DNA from: Calliopsis andreniformis
Taxonomy: Eukaryota > Arthropoda > Insecta > Hymenoptera > Andrenidae
Assembly (NCBI RefSeq): GCF_051401765.1
Contig: NW_027480422.1
Location: 22,028,001 to 22,092,000 of the forward strand
Length of the DNA: 64,000 nucleotides
Reading direction: 5' to 3'
Shown: positions 1-11,430 of the stretch, piece by piece
Layout: every line of letters starts with the position of its first letter
Position numbering within the stretch: the stretch's first letter is position 1
Position numbers and translations under genes: made by a program
Notes under the pieces: generated by a model
Told to the model about the DNA's origin: nothing
Seen by the model: only the letters and a program-made list of their open reading frames with translations
Database searches by the model: none

Positions 1-3000
1 GTATACAATCAATGATTGCAAACATTGTGAAAGTAACGGTCATTTCTACGTTCCGGGTAACCTGGGCTTGACTCTAGGGCGTTGCTCCACCAAATCGAAT
101 AGTTAGGGCCTAAGAAGTGGACGCCAGAAGCATAAAATACAATAAAATTACAACAGTATTTCCATCGTATGGCATGAGTAATTGCAACCAGTGTGAAAGT
201 GATGGTCATTTCTACGTTCCGGGCAACCTTGGCCTATCTTTAGGGCGTTGCTCCACCAGATCGAATGGATAGGGCCTAAGAAGTCAACGCCAGAAGCATA
301 AAATAAAATAAATATACAACCGTTGTTCCATCGTATACCAGGAATAATTACAACCAGTGTGAAAGTAATGGCCATTTCTACGTTCCGGAATCCTAGACTC
401 AACACTGAGGAATTGCTCCAACAGATCGAATAGCTAGGGCCTTAGAAGTCAACGCCCGAAACATAAAATACAATAAAAATACAGCAGTTTTTCCTTCGTA
501 TAACAGGAATAATTGCAACAAGCGTGAAGGTAATGGTCATTTCTACATCCCGGGCAACATAGGCTTCACTCTTGGATGTTGCCCCATCAGATCGCCTAGC
601 TAGGACCTTAGAAGTCAAAGCCATAAGCAGAAAATACAATAAAAATGCAACAGTTTTTCCATCGTATAGCATGAGTAATTGCAACCAGTGTGAAAGTGAT
701 GGTCATTTCTACGTTCCGGGCAACCTTGGCCTATCTTTAGGGCGTTGCTCCACCAGATCGAATAGTTAGGGACTTAGAATTCAACGCCAGAAGCATAAAA
801 TACAACATGGGTACAACACCTTTTCCATCGGATAAAACTAATAATTTCAACCAGTGTGAAAGTTATGGTCATTCCTACGTTCCGTGCAACCTTGTCTTTA
901 CTCTAGGGCGTTGCTCCACCAGATCGAATTGTTAGGGACTTGGAAGTCAACGCCCCAAGCATAAAATACAAAATTAATAGAACAGTTTTTCCATTGCATA
1001 AAACGAATAATTGCAACCAGTGTGAAGATTATGGTAATTTCTACGTTCCGTGCAACATAGGCTTCACTCTAGGGCGTTGCTCCACAACATCGAATAGCTA
1101 CGGCTTTAGAAGTCACGCCAGAAGCATAAAATACAATATAAATACAAGAGTTTTTCCATCGTATACAATGAATGATTGCAAACATTGTGAAAGTTATGGT
1201 CTTTTCTACGTTCCGGGCAACCTAGGCTTCACTATAGAGCGTTGTTCCACCAGATCGAAAAGTTAGGGCCTAAGAAGTCAACGTCAGAAGCATACAATAC
1301 AATATAAATACTACAGCTTTTCCATCGTATATAATGTATATTTGCAAACAGTGTGAAAGTAAAGGTCATTTCTAGGTTCCGGGCAACCTAGGCTTAACTG
1401 TAGGGTGTTGCTCCACCAGATCGCATAGCTAGGACTTAAAATTTAACGCCAGAAGCATAAAATACAATAAAAATGCAACAGTTTTTCTATAGTATAACAG
1501 GAATAATTGCAACCAGTGTGAAAGTACAGGTCATTTCTACGTTCCGGGCAACCTAGGCTTCGCACTAGGGCCTTGCTCCACCAGATCGAATAGCTAGGGA
1601 CTTAGAAGTCAACCCCACAAGCATAAAATATAATAAAAATGCAACAGTTTTTCCATCGTATAACAGGAATAATTGCAACCAGTGTGAAAGTACAGGTCAT
1701 TTCTACGTTACGGACAACGTAGGTTTCGCTGTAGGGAGTTGCTGCACCAGATCGAATAGCTAGGGACTTAGAAGTCAACGCCAGAAGGATAAAATACAAT
1801 AAAAATGCAACAGTTCTTCCATCGTATAACAGGAATAATTGCAACCAGTGTGAAAGTACAGGTCATTTCTACGTTACGGGCAACCTAGGTTTCGCTGTTG
1901 GGAGTTGCTCCACCAGATCGAATAGCTAGGGACTTAGAAGTCAACGCCAGAAGCATAAAATACAATAAAAATGCAACAGTCTTTCCATCGTATGATAGGA
2001 ATAACTGCAACCAGTGTGAATGTACTGGTCATTTCTATGTTCCCGGTAACCTAGGCTTCACTCTAGGGCGTTGCTGCACCAGACCGAATAGCGAGGGACT
2101 TAGAAGTCAACGCGCGAAGCATAAAATACAAAATAAATAGAACAGTTTTTCCATTGTATGAAACGAATAATTGCAACCAGTGTGAAAGTTATGGTCATTT
2201 CTACGTTCCGGGCAACCTAGGCTTCACTCTAGGGCGTTGTTCCACCAGATCGAATAGTTAGGGCCTGAGAAGTCAACGTAAGAAGCATAAAATACAATAT
2301 AAATACAACAGCATTTCCATCGTATATAATGTATATTTGCAAACAGTGTGAAAGTAAAGGTCATTTCTTGGTTCCGGGCAACCTATGCTTAACTGTAGGG
2401 CGTTGCTCCACCAGATCGCATAGCTATGGACTTAAAATTTAACGTCAGAAGCATAAAATACAATAAAAATGCAACAGTTTTTCCATCGTATAACAGGAAT
2501 AATTGCAACCAGTGTGAAAGTACAGGTCATTTCTACGTTCCGGGCAACCTAGGTTTCGCTGTAGGGCGTTGCTCCACCAGATCGAGTAGCTAGCGACTAA
2601 GAAGTCAACGCCAGAAGCATAAAACACAATAAAAATACAACAGTTTTTCCATCGTATAAAAGGAATAATTGCAACCAGTGTGAAAGTTATGGTCATTTCT
2701 ACGTTCCGGGCAACCTAGGTTTCACTCTTGGGCGTTGCTCCACCACATCGAATAGCTACGGCCTTAGGAGTCAACTCCAGAAGCATAAAATACAATATAG
2801 ATACAACAGCATTTCCAACGTATAAAATGAATGATTGCAAACAGTGTGAAAGTTATGGTCATTTATACCTTCCGGGCAACCTAGGCCTAACTCCAGGGCG
2901 TTGCTCCACCAGATCGAATAGTTAGGGACTTTGAGTACAACGGCAGAAGCATAAAATACATTAAAAATGCAACAGTTTCTCCATTGTATAACAGGAATAA

Positions 3001-3060
3001 CTGCAAACAGAGTGAAAGTACTGGTCATTTCTACGTTCCGGGCAACCTAGGCTTCACTCT
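1..3060 (+). repeat. Diverged copy of the long-range higher-order repeat
   Basis: Monomers here match the central block in the same order but with whole-monomer gains and losses. Bases 1-260 align to 9291-9550 (offset 9290); 400-770 align to 11350-11720 (offset 10948); 940-1110 align to 12052-12222 (offset 11112); and about 1600-2700 align to 12880-13980 (offset 11279), after which another monomer is gained (offset about 11445). Offsets change by about 166 bp or a multiple, as expected from unequal exchange in register. The segment therefore looks like an older or more rearranged copy of the 8127-bp unit. Confidence 0.85.
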
Positions 3061-6000
3061 AGGGCGGTGCTCCACCAGATCGAATAGTTAGGGCCTAAGA
3101 AGACAACGCCAGAAGCATAAAATACAATATAAATACAACAGCTTTTCCATCGTATATAATGTATATTTGCAAACAGTGTGAAAGTAAAGGTCATTTCTAG
3201 GTTCCGGGCATCCTAGGCTTAACTGTAGGGCGTTGCTCCACCAGATCGCATAGCTAGGGACTTAAAATTTAATGTCAGAAGCATAAAATACAATAAAAAT
3301 GCAACAGTTTTTCTATAGTATAACAGGAATGATTGCAACCAGTGTGAAAGTACAGGTCATTTCTACGTTCCGGGCAACCTAGGTTTCACTCTTGGGCGTT
3401 GCTCCACCAGATCGAATAGTTAGGGACTTTGAGTACAACGGCAGAAGCATAAAATACATTAAAAATGCAACAGTTTCTCCATTGTATAACAGGAATAACT
3501 GCAACCAGAGTGAAAGTACTGGTCATTTCTACGTTCCGGGCAACCTAGGCTTCACTCTAGGGCGGTGCTCCACCAGATCGAATAGTGAGGGCCTATGAAG
3601 TCAACGCCAGAAGCATAAAATACAATATAAATACAACAGCTTTTCCATCGTATATGATGTATATTTGCAAACAGTGTGAAAGTAAAGGTCATTTCTACGT
3701 TCCAGGCAACATAGGCTTAACTGTAGGGCGTTGCTCCTCCAGATCGCATAGTTCGGTACATAGAATTTAACGCCAGAAGCATAAAATACAATAAAAATGC
3801 AACAGTTTTTCCATCGTATAACAGGAATAATTGCAACCAGTGTGAAAGTACAGGTCATTTCTACGTTCCGGGCAACCTTGGCTTAACTCCAGGGCGTTGC
3901 TCCACCAGATCGAATAGTTAGGGACTTTGAGTACAACGCCAGAAGCGTAAAATACAATAAAAATGCAACAGTTTTTCCATCGTATAACAGGAATAATTGC
4001 AACTAGTGTGAAAGTGATGTTCATTTCTACGTTCCGGGCAACCTAGTCTTCACTCTAGGGCGATGGTCCACCAGATCGAATAGTAAGGGCCTTAGAGGTC
4101 AACGCACGAAGCATAAAATACAAAATTAATACAACAGTTTGTCCATCGTATAAAACGAATAATTGCAACCAGTGTGAAAGATATGGTCATTTCTACGTTA
4201 CGGGCAACCTAGGCTTCACTCTAGGTCGTTGCTCCACCAAATCGAATAGCTAGGGCCTTAGAAGACATAGCACGAAGCATAAAATACAAAATTAATACAA
4301 CAGTTATTCCATCGTATAACAGGTATAATTACAACCAGGGTGAAAGTAATGGGCATTTCTACGTTCCGAGCAACCTAGGCTTCACTCTAGGGCGTAGCTC
4401 CACCAGGTCGAGTTGTTAGGGCCTTAGAAAACAACTCCAGACGCATAAAATACAATAAAAATACAACAGTTTTTCCATCGTATAAAAAGAATAATTGCAA
4501 CCAGTGTCAAAGTAATGGTCATTTCTACGTTTCGGGCAATCTAGGCTTCACTCAAGAGCGTTGCTCCACCAGATCGCATAGTTAGGGCCTTAGAAGTCAA
4601 CGCGCGAAGCATAAAATACAAAATAAATAGAACAGTTTTTCCATTGTATGAAACGAGTAATTGCAACCAGTGTGAAAGTTATGGTCATTTCTACGTTCCG
4701 GGCAACCTAGGCTTCACTCTAGGGCGTTGTTCCACCAGATCGAATAGTTAGGGCCTGAGAAGTCAACGTCAGAAGCATAAAATACAATATAAATACAACA
4801 GCTTTTCCATCGTATATAATGTATAGTTGCAAACAGTCTGAAAGTAAAGGTCATTTCTTGGTTCCGGGCAACCTAGGCTTAACTGTGGGGCGTTGCTCCA
4901 CCAGATCGCATAGCTATGGACTTAAAATTTAACGCCAGAAGCATAAAATACAATAAAAATGCAACAGTTTTTCCATCGTATAACAGGAATAATTGCAACC
5001 AGTGTGAAAGTTATGGTCATTTCTACGTTCCGGGCAACCTAGGCTTAACTCCAGGGCGTTGCTCCACCAGATCGAATAGTTAGGGACTTTGAATACAACA
5101 CCAGAAGCACAAAATACAATAAAAATGCAACAGTTTTTCCATCGTATAATAGGAAAGCTGCAACCAGTGTGAAAGTACTGGTCATTACTATGTTCCTGGT
5201 AACCTAGGCTTCACTCTAGGGCGTTGTTCCACCATATCGAACTGCTAGGGACTTAGAATTCAACGCCAGAAGAATAAAATACAACATAATTATAACAGTG
5301 TTTCCATCATATAAAATGTATAATTGCAAGCAGTGTGAATGTAATGGTCATTTCTACCTTCCGGGCAACCTAGGCTTTACTCTAGAGCATTGCTCCACCA
5401 GATCGAATAGTTAGGGCCTAGGAAGACAACGCCAGAAGCATAAAATACAATATAAATACAACAGCTTTTCCATCGTATATAATGTATATTTGCAAACAGT
5501 ATGTAAATAAAGGTCATTTCTACGTTCCGGGCAACCTAGGGTTCACTCTAGTTCGTTCTTCCACCAGATCTAATAGTTAGGGCCTAAGAAGGCAACGCCA
5601 GAAGCATAAAATACAACATAAGTATAGCAGTTCTGCCATCGTATAAAATGTATAAGAGCAAGCAGTGTGAAAGTAAAAGTCATTTCTACGTTCCGGGCAA
5701 CCTAGGCTTCACTCTAGGTCTTTGTTCCACCAGATCGAATAGTTAGGGCCTAAGAAGTCAGCGCCAGAAGCATAAAATACAATATAAATACAATATCTTT
5801 TCCATTGTATATAATGTATATTTGCAAACAGTGTGAAAGTAAAGGTAATTTCTACGTACCGGGCAACCTAGGCTTAACTGTAGGGCGTTTCTCCACAAGA
5901 TCGAATATTAAGGGCCTCAGAAGTCAACGCCAGAAGCATAAAATACAATAAAAATACAACAGTTTTTATATCGTATAAAAGGAATAATTGCCAACAGTGT

Positions 6001-7600
6001 GAAATAAAGGTCATTTCTACGTTCCGGGCAACCTAGGCTTAACTGTAGGGCGTTGCTCCACCAGATCGAATAGTTAGGGACTTAGAATTCAACGCCAGAA
6101 ACATAAAATACAACATAAGTACAACAGTTTTTCCATCGCATAACAGTAATGATTGCAACCAGTGTGAAAGTACAGGTCATTTCTACGTTCCGGGCAACCT
6201 AGGCTTCGCTTAAGGGCGTTGCTCCACCAGATCGAATAGCTAGGGACTTAGAAGTCGACGCCAGAAGCATAAAATACAATAAAAATACAACAGTTTTTCC
6301 ATCGTATATAATGTATATTTGCAAACAGTGTGAAGGTAATGGTCATTTCTACGTTCCGGGCAACCTAGGCTTAACTGTAGGGCGTTGCTCCACCAGATCG
6401 AATAGTTAGGGCCTTAGAAGTCAACGCACGAAGCATAAAATACAAAATTAATACAACAGTGTCTCCATCGTATAAAACGAATAATTGCAACCAGTGTGAA
6501 AGATATGGTCATTTCTACGTTACGGGCAACCTAGGCTTCACTCTAGGTCGTTGCTCCACCAAATCGAATAGCTAGGGCCTTAGAAGTCATAGCCCGAAGC
6601 ATAAAATACAAAATTAATAGAACAGTTATTCCATCGTATAACAGGTATAATTACAACTAGGGTGAAAGTAATGGGCATTTCTACGTTCCGAGCAACCTAG
6701 GCTTCACTCTAGGGCGTTGCTCCACCAGGTCGTATAGCTAGGGACTTAGAAGTCAACGCCAGAAGCATAAAATACAATAAAAATGCGACAGTTTTTCCAC
6801 CGTATAACAGGAATAACTGCAACCAGTGTGAAAGTACTGGTCATTTCTACGTTCCGGGCAAGCTAGGCTTCACTCTAGGGCGGTGCTCCACCAGATCGAA
6901 TAGTTAGGGCCTAAGAAATCAACGCCAGAAGCATAAACTACAATATAAATACTACAGCTTTTCCATCGTATATGATGTATATTTGCAAACAGTGTGAACG
7001 TAAAGGTCATTTCTACGTTCCGGGCAACATAGGCTTCGCTTAAGGGCGTTGCTCCACCAGATCGAATAGCTAGGGACTCAGAAGTCGACGCCAGAAGCAT
7101 AAAATACAATAAAAATACAACAGTTTTTCCATGGTATATGATGTATATTTGCAGAGAGTGTGAAAGTAAAGGTCATTTACACGTTCCGGACAACCTAGGC
7201 TTAACTGTAGGGCGTTGCTCCACCAGATCGCATAGCTAGGGACATAAAACTTAACGCCAGAAGCATAAAATACAATAAAAATGCAACAGCTTTTCTATAT
7301 TATAACAGGAATAATTGCAACCAGTGTGAAAGTACAGGTCATTTCTACGTTCCGGGCAACCTAGGCTTCGCTCTAGGTCGTTGCTCCACCAGATCGAATA
7401 GCTAGGGACTTAGAAGTCAACCCCACAAGCATAAAATACAATAAAAATGCAACAGTTTTTCCATCGTATAACAGGAATAATTGCAACCAGTGTGAAAGTA
7501 CAGGTCATTTCTACGTTCCGGGCAACCTAGGCTTCACTCTAGGGCGTTGTTCCACCAGATCGAATAGTTAGGGCCTGAGAAGTCAACGTCAGAAGCATAA
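3060..7600 (+). repeat. Shuffled, more diverged satellite monomers
   Basis: This stretch holds about 27 monomers of the same families with no dominant higher-order period that I can follow. One long-range internal match is clear: the landmark AACGCACGAAGC with its following monomers at 4101 reappears at 6423, an offset of 2322 bp, close to 14 monomers. Several monomers carry length changes, for example around 5990-6010, where a few bases are missing before the GGTCATTTC landmark. Nothing other than satellite is visible. Confidence 0.8.
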
Positions 7601-9290
7601 AATACAATATAAATACAACAGCTTTTCCATCGTATATAATGTATATTTGCAAAGAGTGTGAAAGTAAAGGTCATTTCTTGGTTCCGGGCAACCTAGGCTT
7701 ACCTGTAGGGCGTTGCTCCACCAGATCTAATAGTTAGGGCCTAAAAAGTCAACGCCAGAAGCATAAAATCCAATATAAATACAACAGCTTTACCATCTTA
7801 TATAATGTATACTTGCAAACAGTGTGAAGGTATAGGTCATTTCTACGTTCCGGGCAACCTAGGCTTAACTGTAGGGCGTTGCTCCACCAGATCGAATAGT
7901 TAGGGCCTTAGAAGTCAACGCGCGAAGCATAAAATACAAAATAAATAGAACAGTTTTTCCATTGTATGAAACGAATAATTGCAACCAGTGTGAAAGTAAT
8001 GGTCATTTCTACGTTGCGTGCAACATAGGCTTCGCTCTAGGGCGTCGCTCCACCAGATCGAATAGTTAGGGCCTTAGAAGCTAACGCCCGAAGCATAAAA
8101 TACAAAATTAATAGAACTGTTTTTCCATTGTATAAAACGAATAGTTGCAACCAGTGTGAAAAATATGGTCATTTCTAAGTTCCGTGCAACCTAGGCTTCA
8201 CTCTAGGGCGTTGCTCCACCACATGGAATGGCTACAGCTTTAGAAGTCAACGCCAGAGGCATAAAATACAATATAAATACTACAGTTTTTCCATCGTATA
8301 GCACGAGTAATTGCAACCAGTGTGAAAGTAACGGTCATTTCTACGTTCCGGGCAACCTAGGCTTCACTCTAGGGCGTTGCTCCACCAGATCGAATAGCTA
8401 GGCCCTTAGAAGTCAACGCGTGAAGCATAAAATACAAAATAAAAGAACAGTTTTTCCATTGTATGAAACGAATAATTGCAACCAGTGTGAAAGTTATGGT
8501 CTTTTCTACGTTCCGGGCAACCTAGGCTTCACTATAGAGCGTTGTTCCACCATATCGAAAAGTTAGGGCCTAAGAAGTCAACGTCAGAAGCATACAATAC
8601 AATATAAATACAACAGCTTTTCCATCGTATATAATGTATATTTGCAAAGAGTGTGAAAGTAAAGGTCATTTCTTGGTTCCGGGCAACCTAGGCTTACCTG
8701 TAGGGCGTTGCTCCACCAGATCTAATAGTTAGGGCCTAAAAAGTCAACGCCAGAAGCATAAAATCCAATATAAATACAACAGCTTTACCATCTTATATAA
8801 TGTATACTTGCAAACAGTGTGAAGGTATAGGTCATTCCTACGTTCCGGGGAACCTAGGCTTAACTGTAGGGCGTTGCTCCACCAGATCGAAAAGTTAGGG
8901 CCTTAGAAGTCAACGCGCGAAGCATAAAATACAAAATAAATAGAACAGTTTTTCCATTGTATGAAACGAATAATTGCAACCAGTGTGAAAGTAATGGTCA
9001 TTTCTACGTTGCGTGCAACATAGGCTTCACTCTAGGGCGTCGCTCCACCAGATCGAATAGTTAGGGCCTTAGAAGCTAACGCCCGAAGCATAAAATACAA
9101 AATTAATAGAACTGTTTTTCCATTGTATAAAACGAATAGTTGCAACCAGTGTGAAAAATATGGTCATTTTTACGTTCCGTGCAACCTAGGCTTCACTCTA
9201 GGGCGTTGCTCCACCACATGGAATGGCTACAGCTTTAGAAGTCAACGCCAGAGGCATAAAATACAATATAAATACTACAGTTTTTCCATC
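7600..9290 (+). repeat. 6-monomer (995-bp) duplication
   Basis: The segment 7600-8295 recurs at 8595-9290 with offset 995 bp, six monomers. A diagnostic variant is AAAGAGTGTG in place of the common AAACAGTGTG, at 7651 and 8646, followed by TTCTTGGTTCC and GGCTTACCTGTAGGG. The match ends near 8295/9290, where one copy has GTATAGCACGAG and the other GTATACAATCAATG. A further copy of the same monomer order lies around 16565-17260 and 24690-25390 inside the larger 8127-bp repeat. Confidence 0.85.
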
Positions 9291-11430
9291 GTATACAATC
9301 AATGATTGCAAACATTGTGAAAGTAACGGTCATTTCTACGTTCCGGGCAACCTGAGCTTGACTCTAGGGCGTTGCTCCACCAAATCGAATAGTTAGGGCC
9401 TAAGAAGTGGACGCCAGAAGCATAAAATACAATAAAATTACAACAGTATTTCCATCGTATAGCATGAGTAATTGCAACCAGTGTGAAAGTGATGGTCATT
9501 TCTACGTTCCGGGCAACCTTGGCCTATCTTTAGGGCGTTGCTCCAACAGATCGAATAGCTAGGGCCTTAGAAGTCAACGCCCGAAACATAAAATACAATA
9601 AAAATACAACAGTTTTCCATCGTTGAAAAGAATAATTGCAACCAGTGTGAAAGCAATGGTCATTACTACGTTTCGGGCAACGTAGGCTTCACTCTTGGAC
9701 GTTGCCTCACGAGATTGAATAGCTAGGACCTTAGAAGTCAACGCCAGAAGCATAAAATACAATATAGATACAACACCTTTTCCATCGGATAAAACGAATA
9801 ATTTCAACCAGTGTGAAAGTTATGGTCATTCCTACGTTCCGTGCAACCTTGTCTTTACTCTAGGGCGTTGCTCCACCAGATCGAATTGTTAGGGACTTGG
9901 AAGTCAACGCCCCAAGCATAAAATACAAAATTAATAGAACAGTTTTTCCATTGCATAAAACGAATAATTGCAACCAGTGTGAAGATTATGGTCATTTCTA
10001 CGTTCCGTGCAACATAGGCTTCACTCTAGAGCGTTGCTCCACAACATCGAATAGCTACGGCTTTAGAAGTCAACGCCAGAAGCATAAAATACAATAAAAA
10101 TGCAACAGTTTTTCCATCGTATAGCACGAGTAATTGCAACCAGTGTGAAAGTAACGGTCATTTCTACGTTCCGGGCAACCTAGGCTTCACTCTAGGGCGT
10201 TGCTCCACCAGATCGAATAGCTAGGCCCTTAGAAGTCAACGCGTGAAGCATAAAATACAAAATAAAAGAACAGTTTTTCCATTGTATGAAACGAATAATT
10301 GCAACCAGTGTGAAAGTTATGGTCTTTTCTACGTTCCGGGCAACCTAGGCTTCACTATAGAGCGTTGTTCCACCATATCGAAAAGTTAGGGCCTAAGAAG
10401 TCAACGTCAGAAGCATACAATACAATATAAATACAACAGCTTTTCCATCGTATATAATGTATATTTGCAAAGAGTGTGAAAGTAAAGGTCATTTCTTGGT
10501 TCCGGGCAACCTAGGCTTACCTGTAGGGCGTTGCTCCACCAGATCTAATAGTTAGGGCCTAAAAAGTCAACGCCAGAAGCATAAAATCCAATATAAATAC
10601 AACAGCTTTACCATCTTATATAATGTATACTTGCAAACAGTGTGAAGGTATAGGTCATTCCTACGTTCCGGGGAACCTAGGCTTAACTGTAGGGCGTTGC
10701 TCCACCAGATCGAAAAGTTAGGGCCTTAGAAGTCAACGCGCGAAGCATAAAATACAAAATAAATAGAACAGTTTTTCCATTGTATGAAACGAATAATTGC
10801 AACCAGTGTGAAAGTAATGGTCATTTCTACGTTGCGTGCAACATAGGCTTCACTCTAGGGCGTCGCTCCACCAGATCGAATAGTTAGGGCCTTAGAAGCT
10901 AACGCCCGAAGCATAAAATACAAAATTAATAGAACTGTTTTTCCATTGTATAAAACGAATAGTTGCAACCAGTGTGAAAAATATGGTCATTTTTACGTTC
11001 CGTGCAACCTAGGCTTCACTCTAGGGCGTTGCTCCACCACATGGAATGGCTACAGCTTTAGAAGTCAACGCCAGAGGCATAAAATACAATATAAATACTA
11101 CAGTTTTTCCATCGTATACAATCAATGATTGCAAACATTGTGAAAGTAACGGTCATTTCTACGTTCCGGGCAACCTGAGCTTGACTCTAGGGCGTTGCTC
11201 CACCAAATCGAATAGTTAGGGCCTAAGAAGTGGACGCCAGAAGCATAAAATACAATAAAATTACAACAGTATTTCCATCGTATAGCATGAGTAATTGCAA
11301 CCAGTGTGAAAGTGATGGTCATTTCTACGTTCCGGGCAACCTTGGCCTATCTTTAGGGCGTTGCTCCAACAGATCGAATAGCTAGGGCCTTAGAAGTCAA
11401 CGCCCGAAACATAAAATACAATAAAAATAC
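8285..11430 (+). repeat. 11-monomer (1823-bp) higher-order tandem
   Basis: Bases about 8285-9607 match 10108-11430 with offset 1823 bp (11 monomers of 165.7 bp). Landmarks at matching places are GTATAGCACGAG (8296 and 10119), the AAAGAGTGTG variant, and the GTATACAATCAATGATTGC monomer (9291 and 11114). The match breaks where one copy reads ATACAACAGTTTTCCATCG and the other ATACAGCAGTTTTTCC. The block is about 1.7 copies long and overlaps the start of the 8127-bp repeat, so the smaller amplification is nested in the larger one. Confidence 0.85.

Noticed and set aside
8342..8358. CENP-B box at CTACGTTCCGGGCAACC
   Set aside because: Only the CGGG part matches; the TTCG and central A positions fail. 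The minus-strand 17-mer in the AT-rich half is the better candidate.
8390..8400. Pol III B-box / tRNA-derived SINE origin for the monomer (GATCGAATA)
   Set aside because: The motif lacks the final C of the B box, no convincing A box lies upstream at the right distance, and there is no tRNA fold or poly-A tail.
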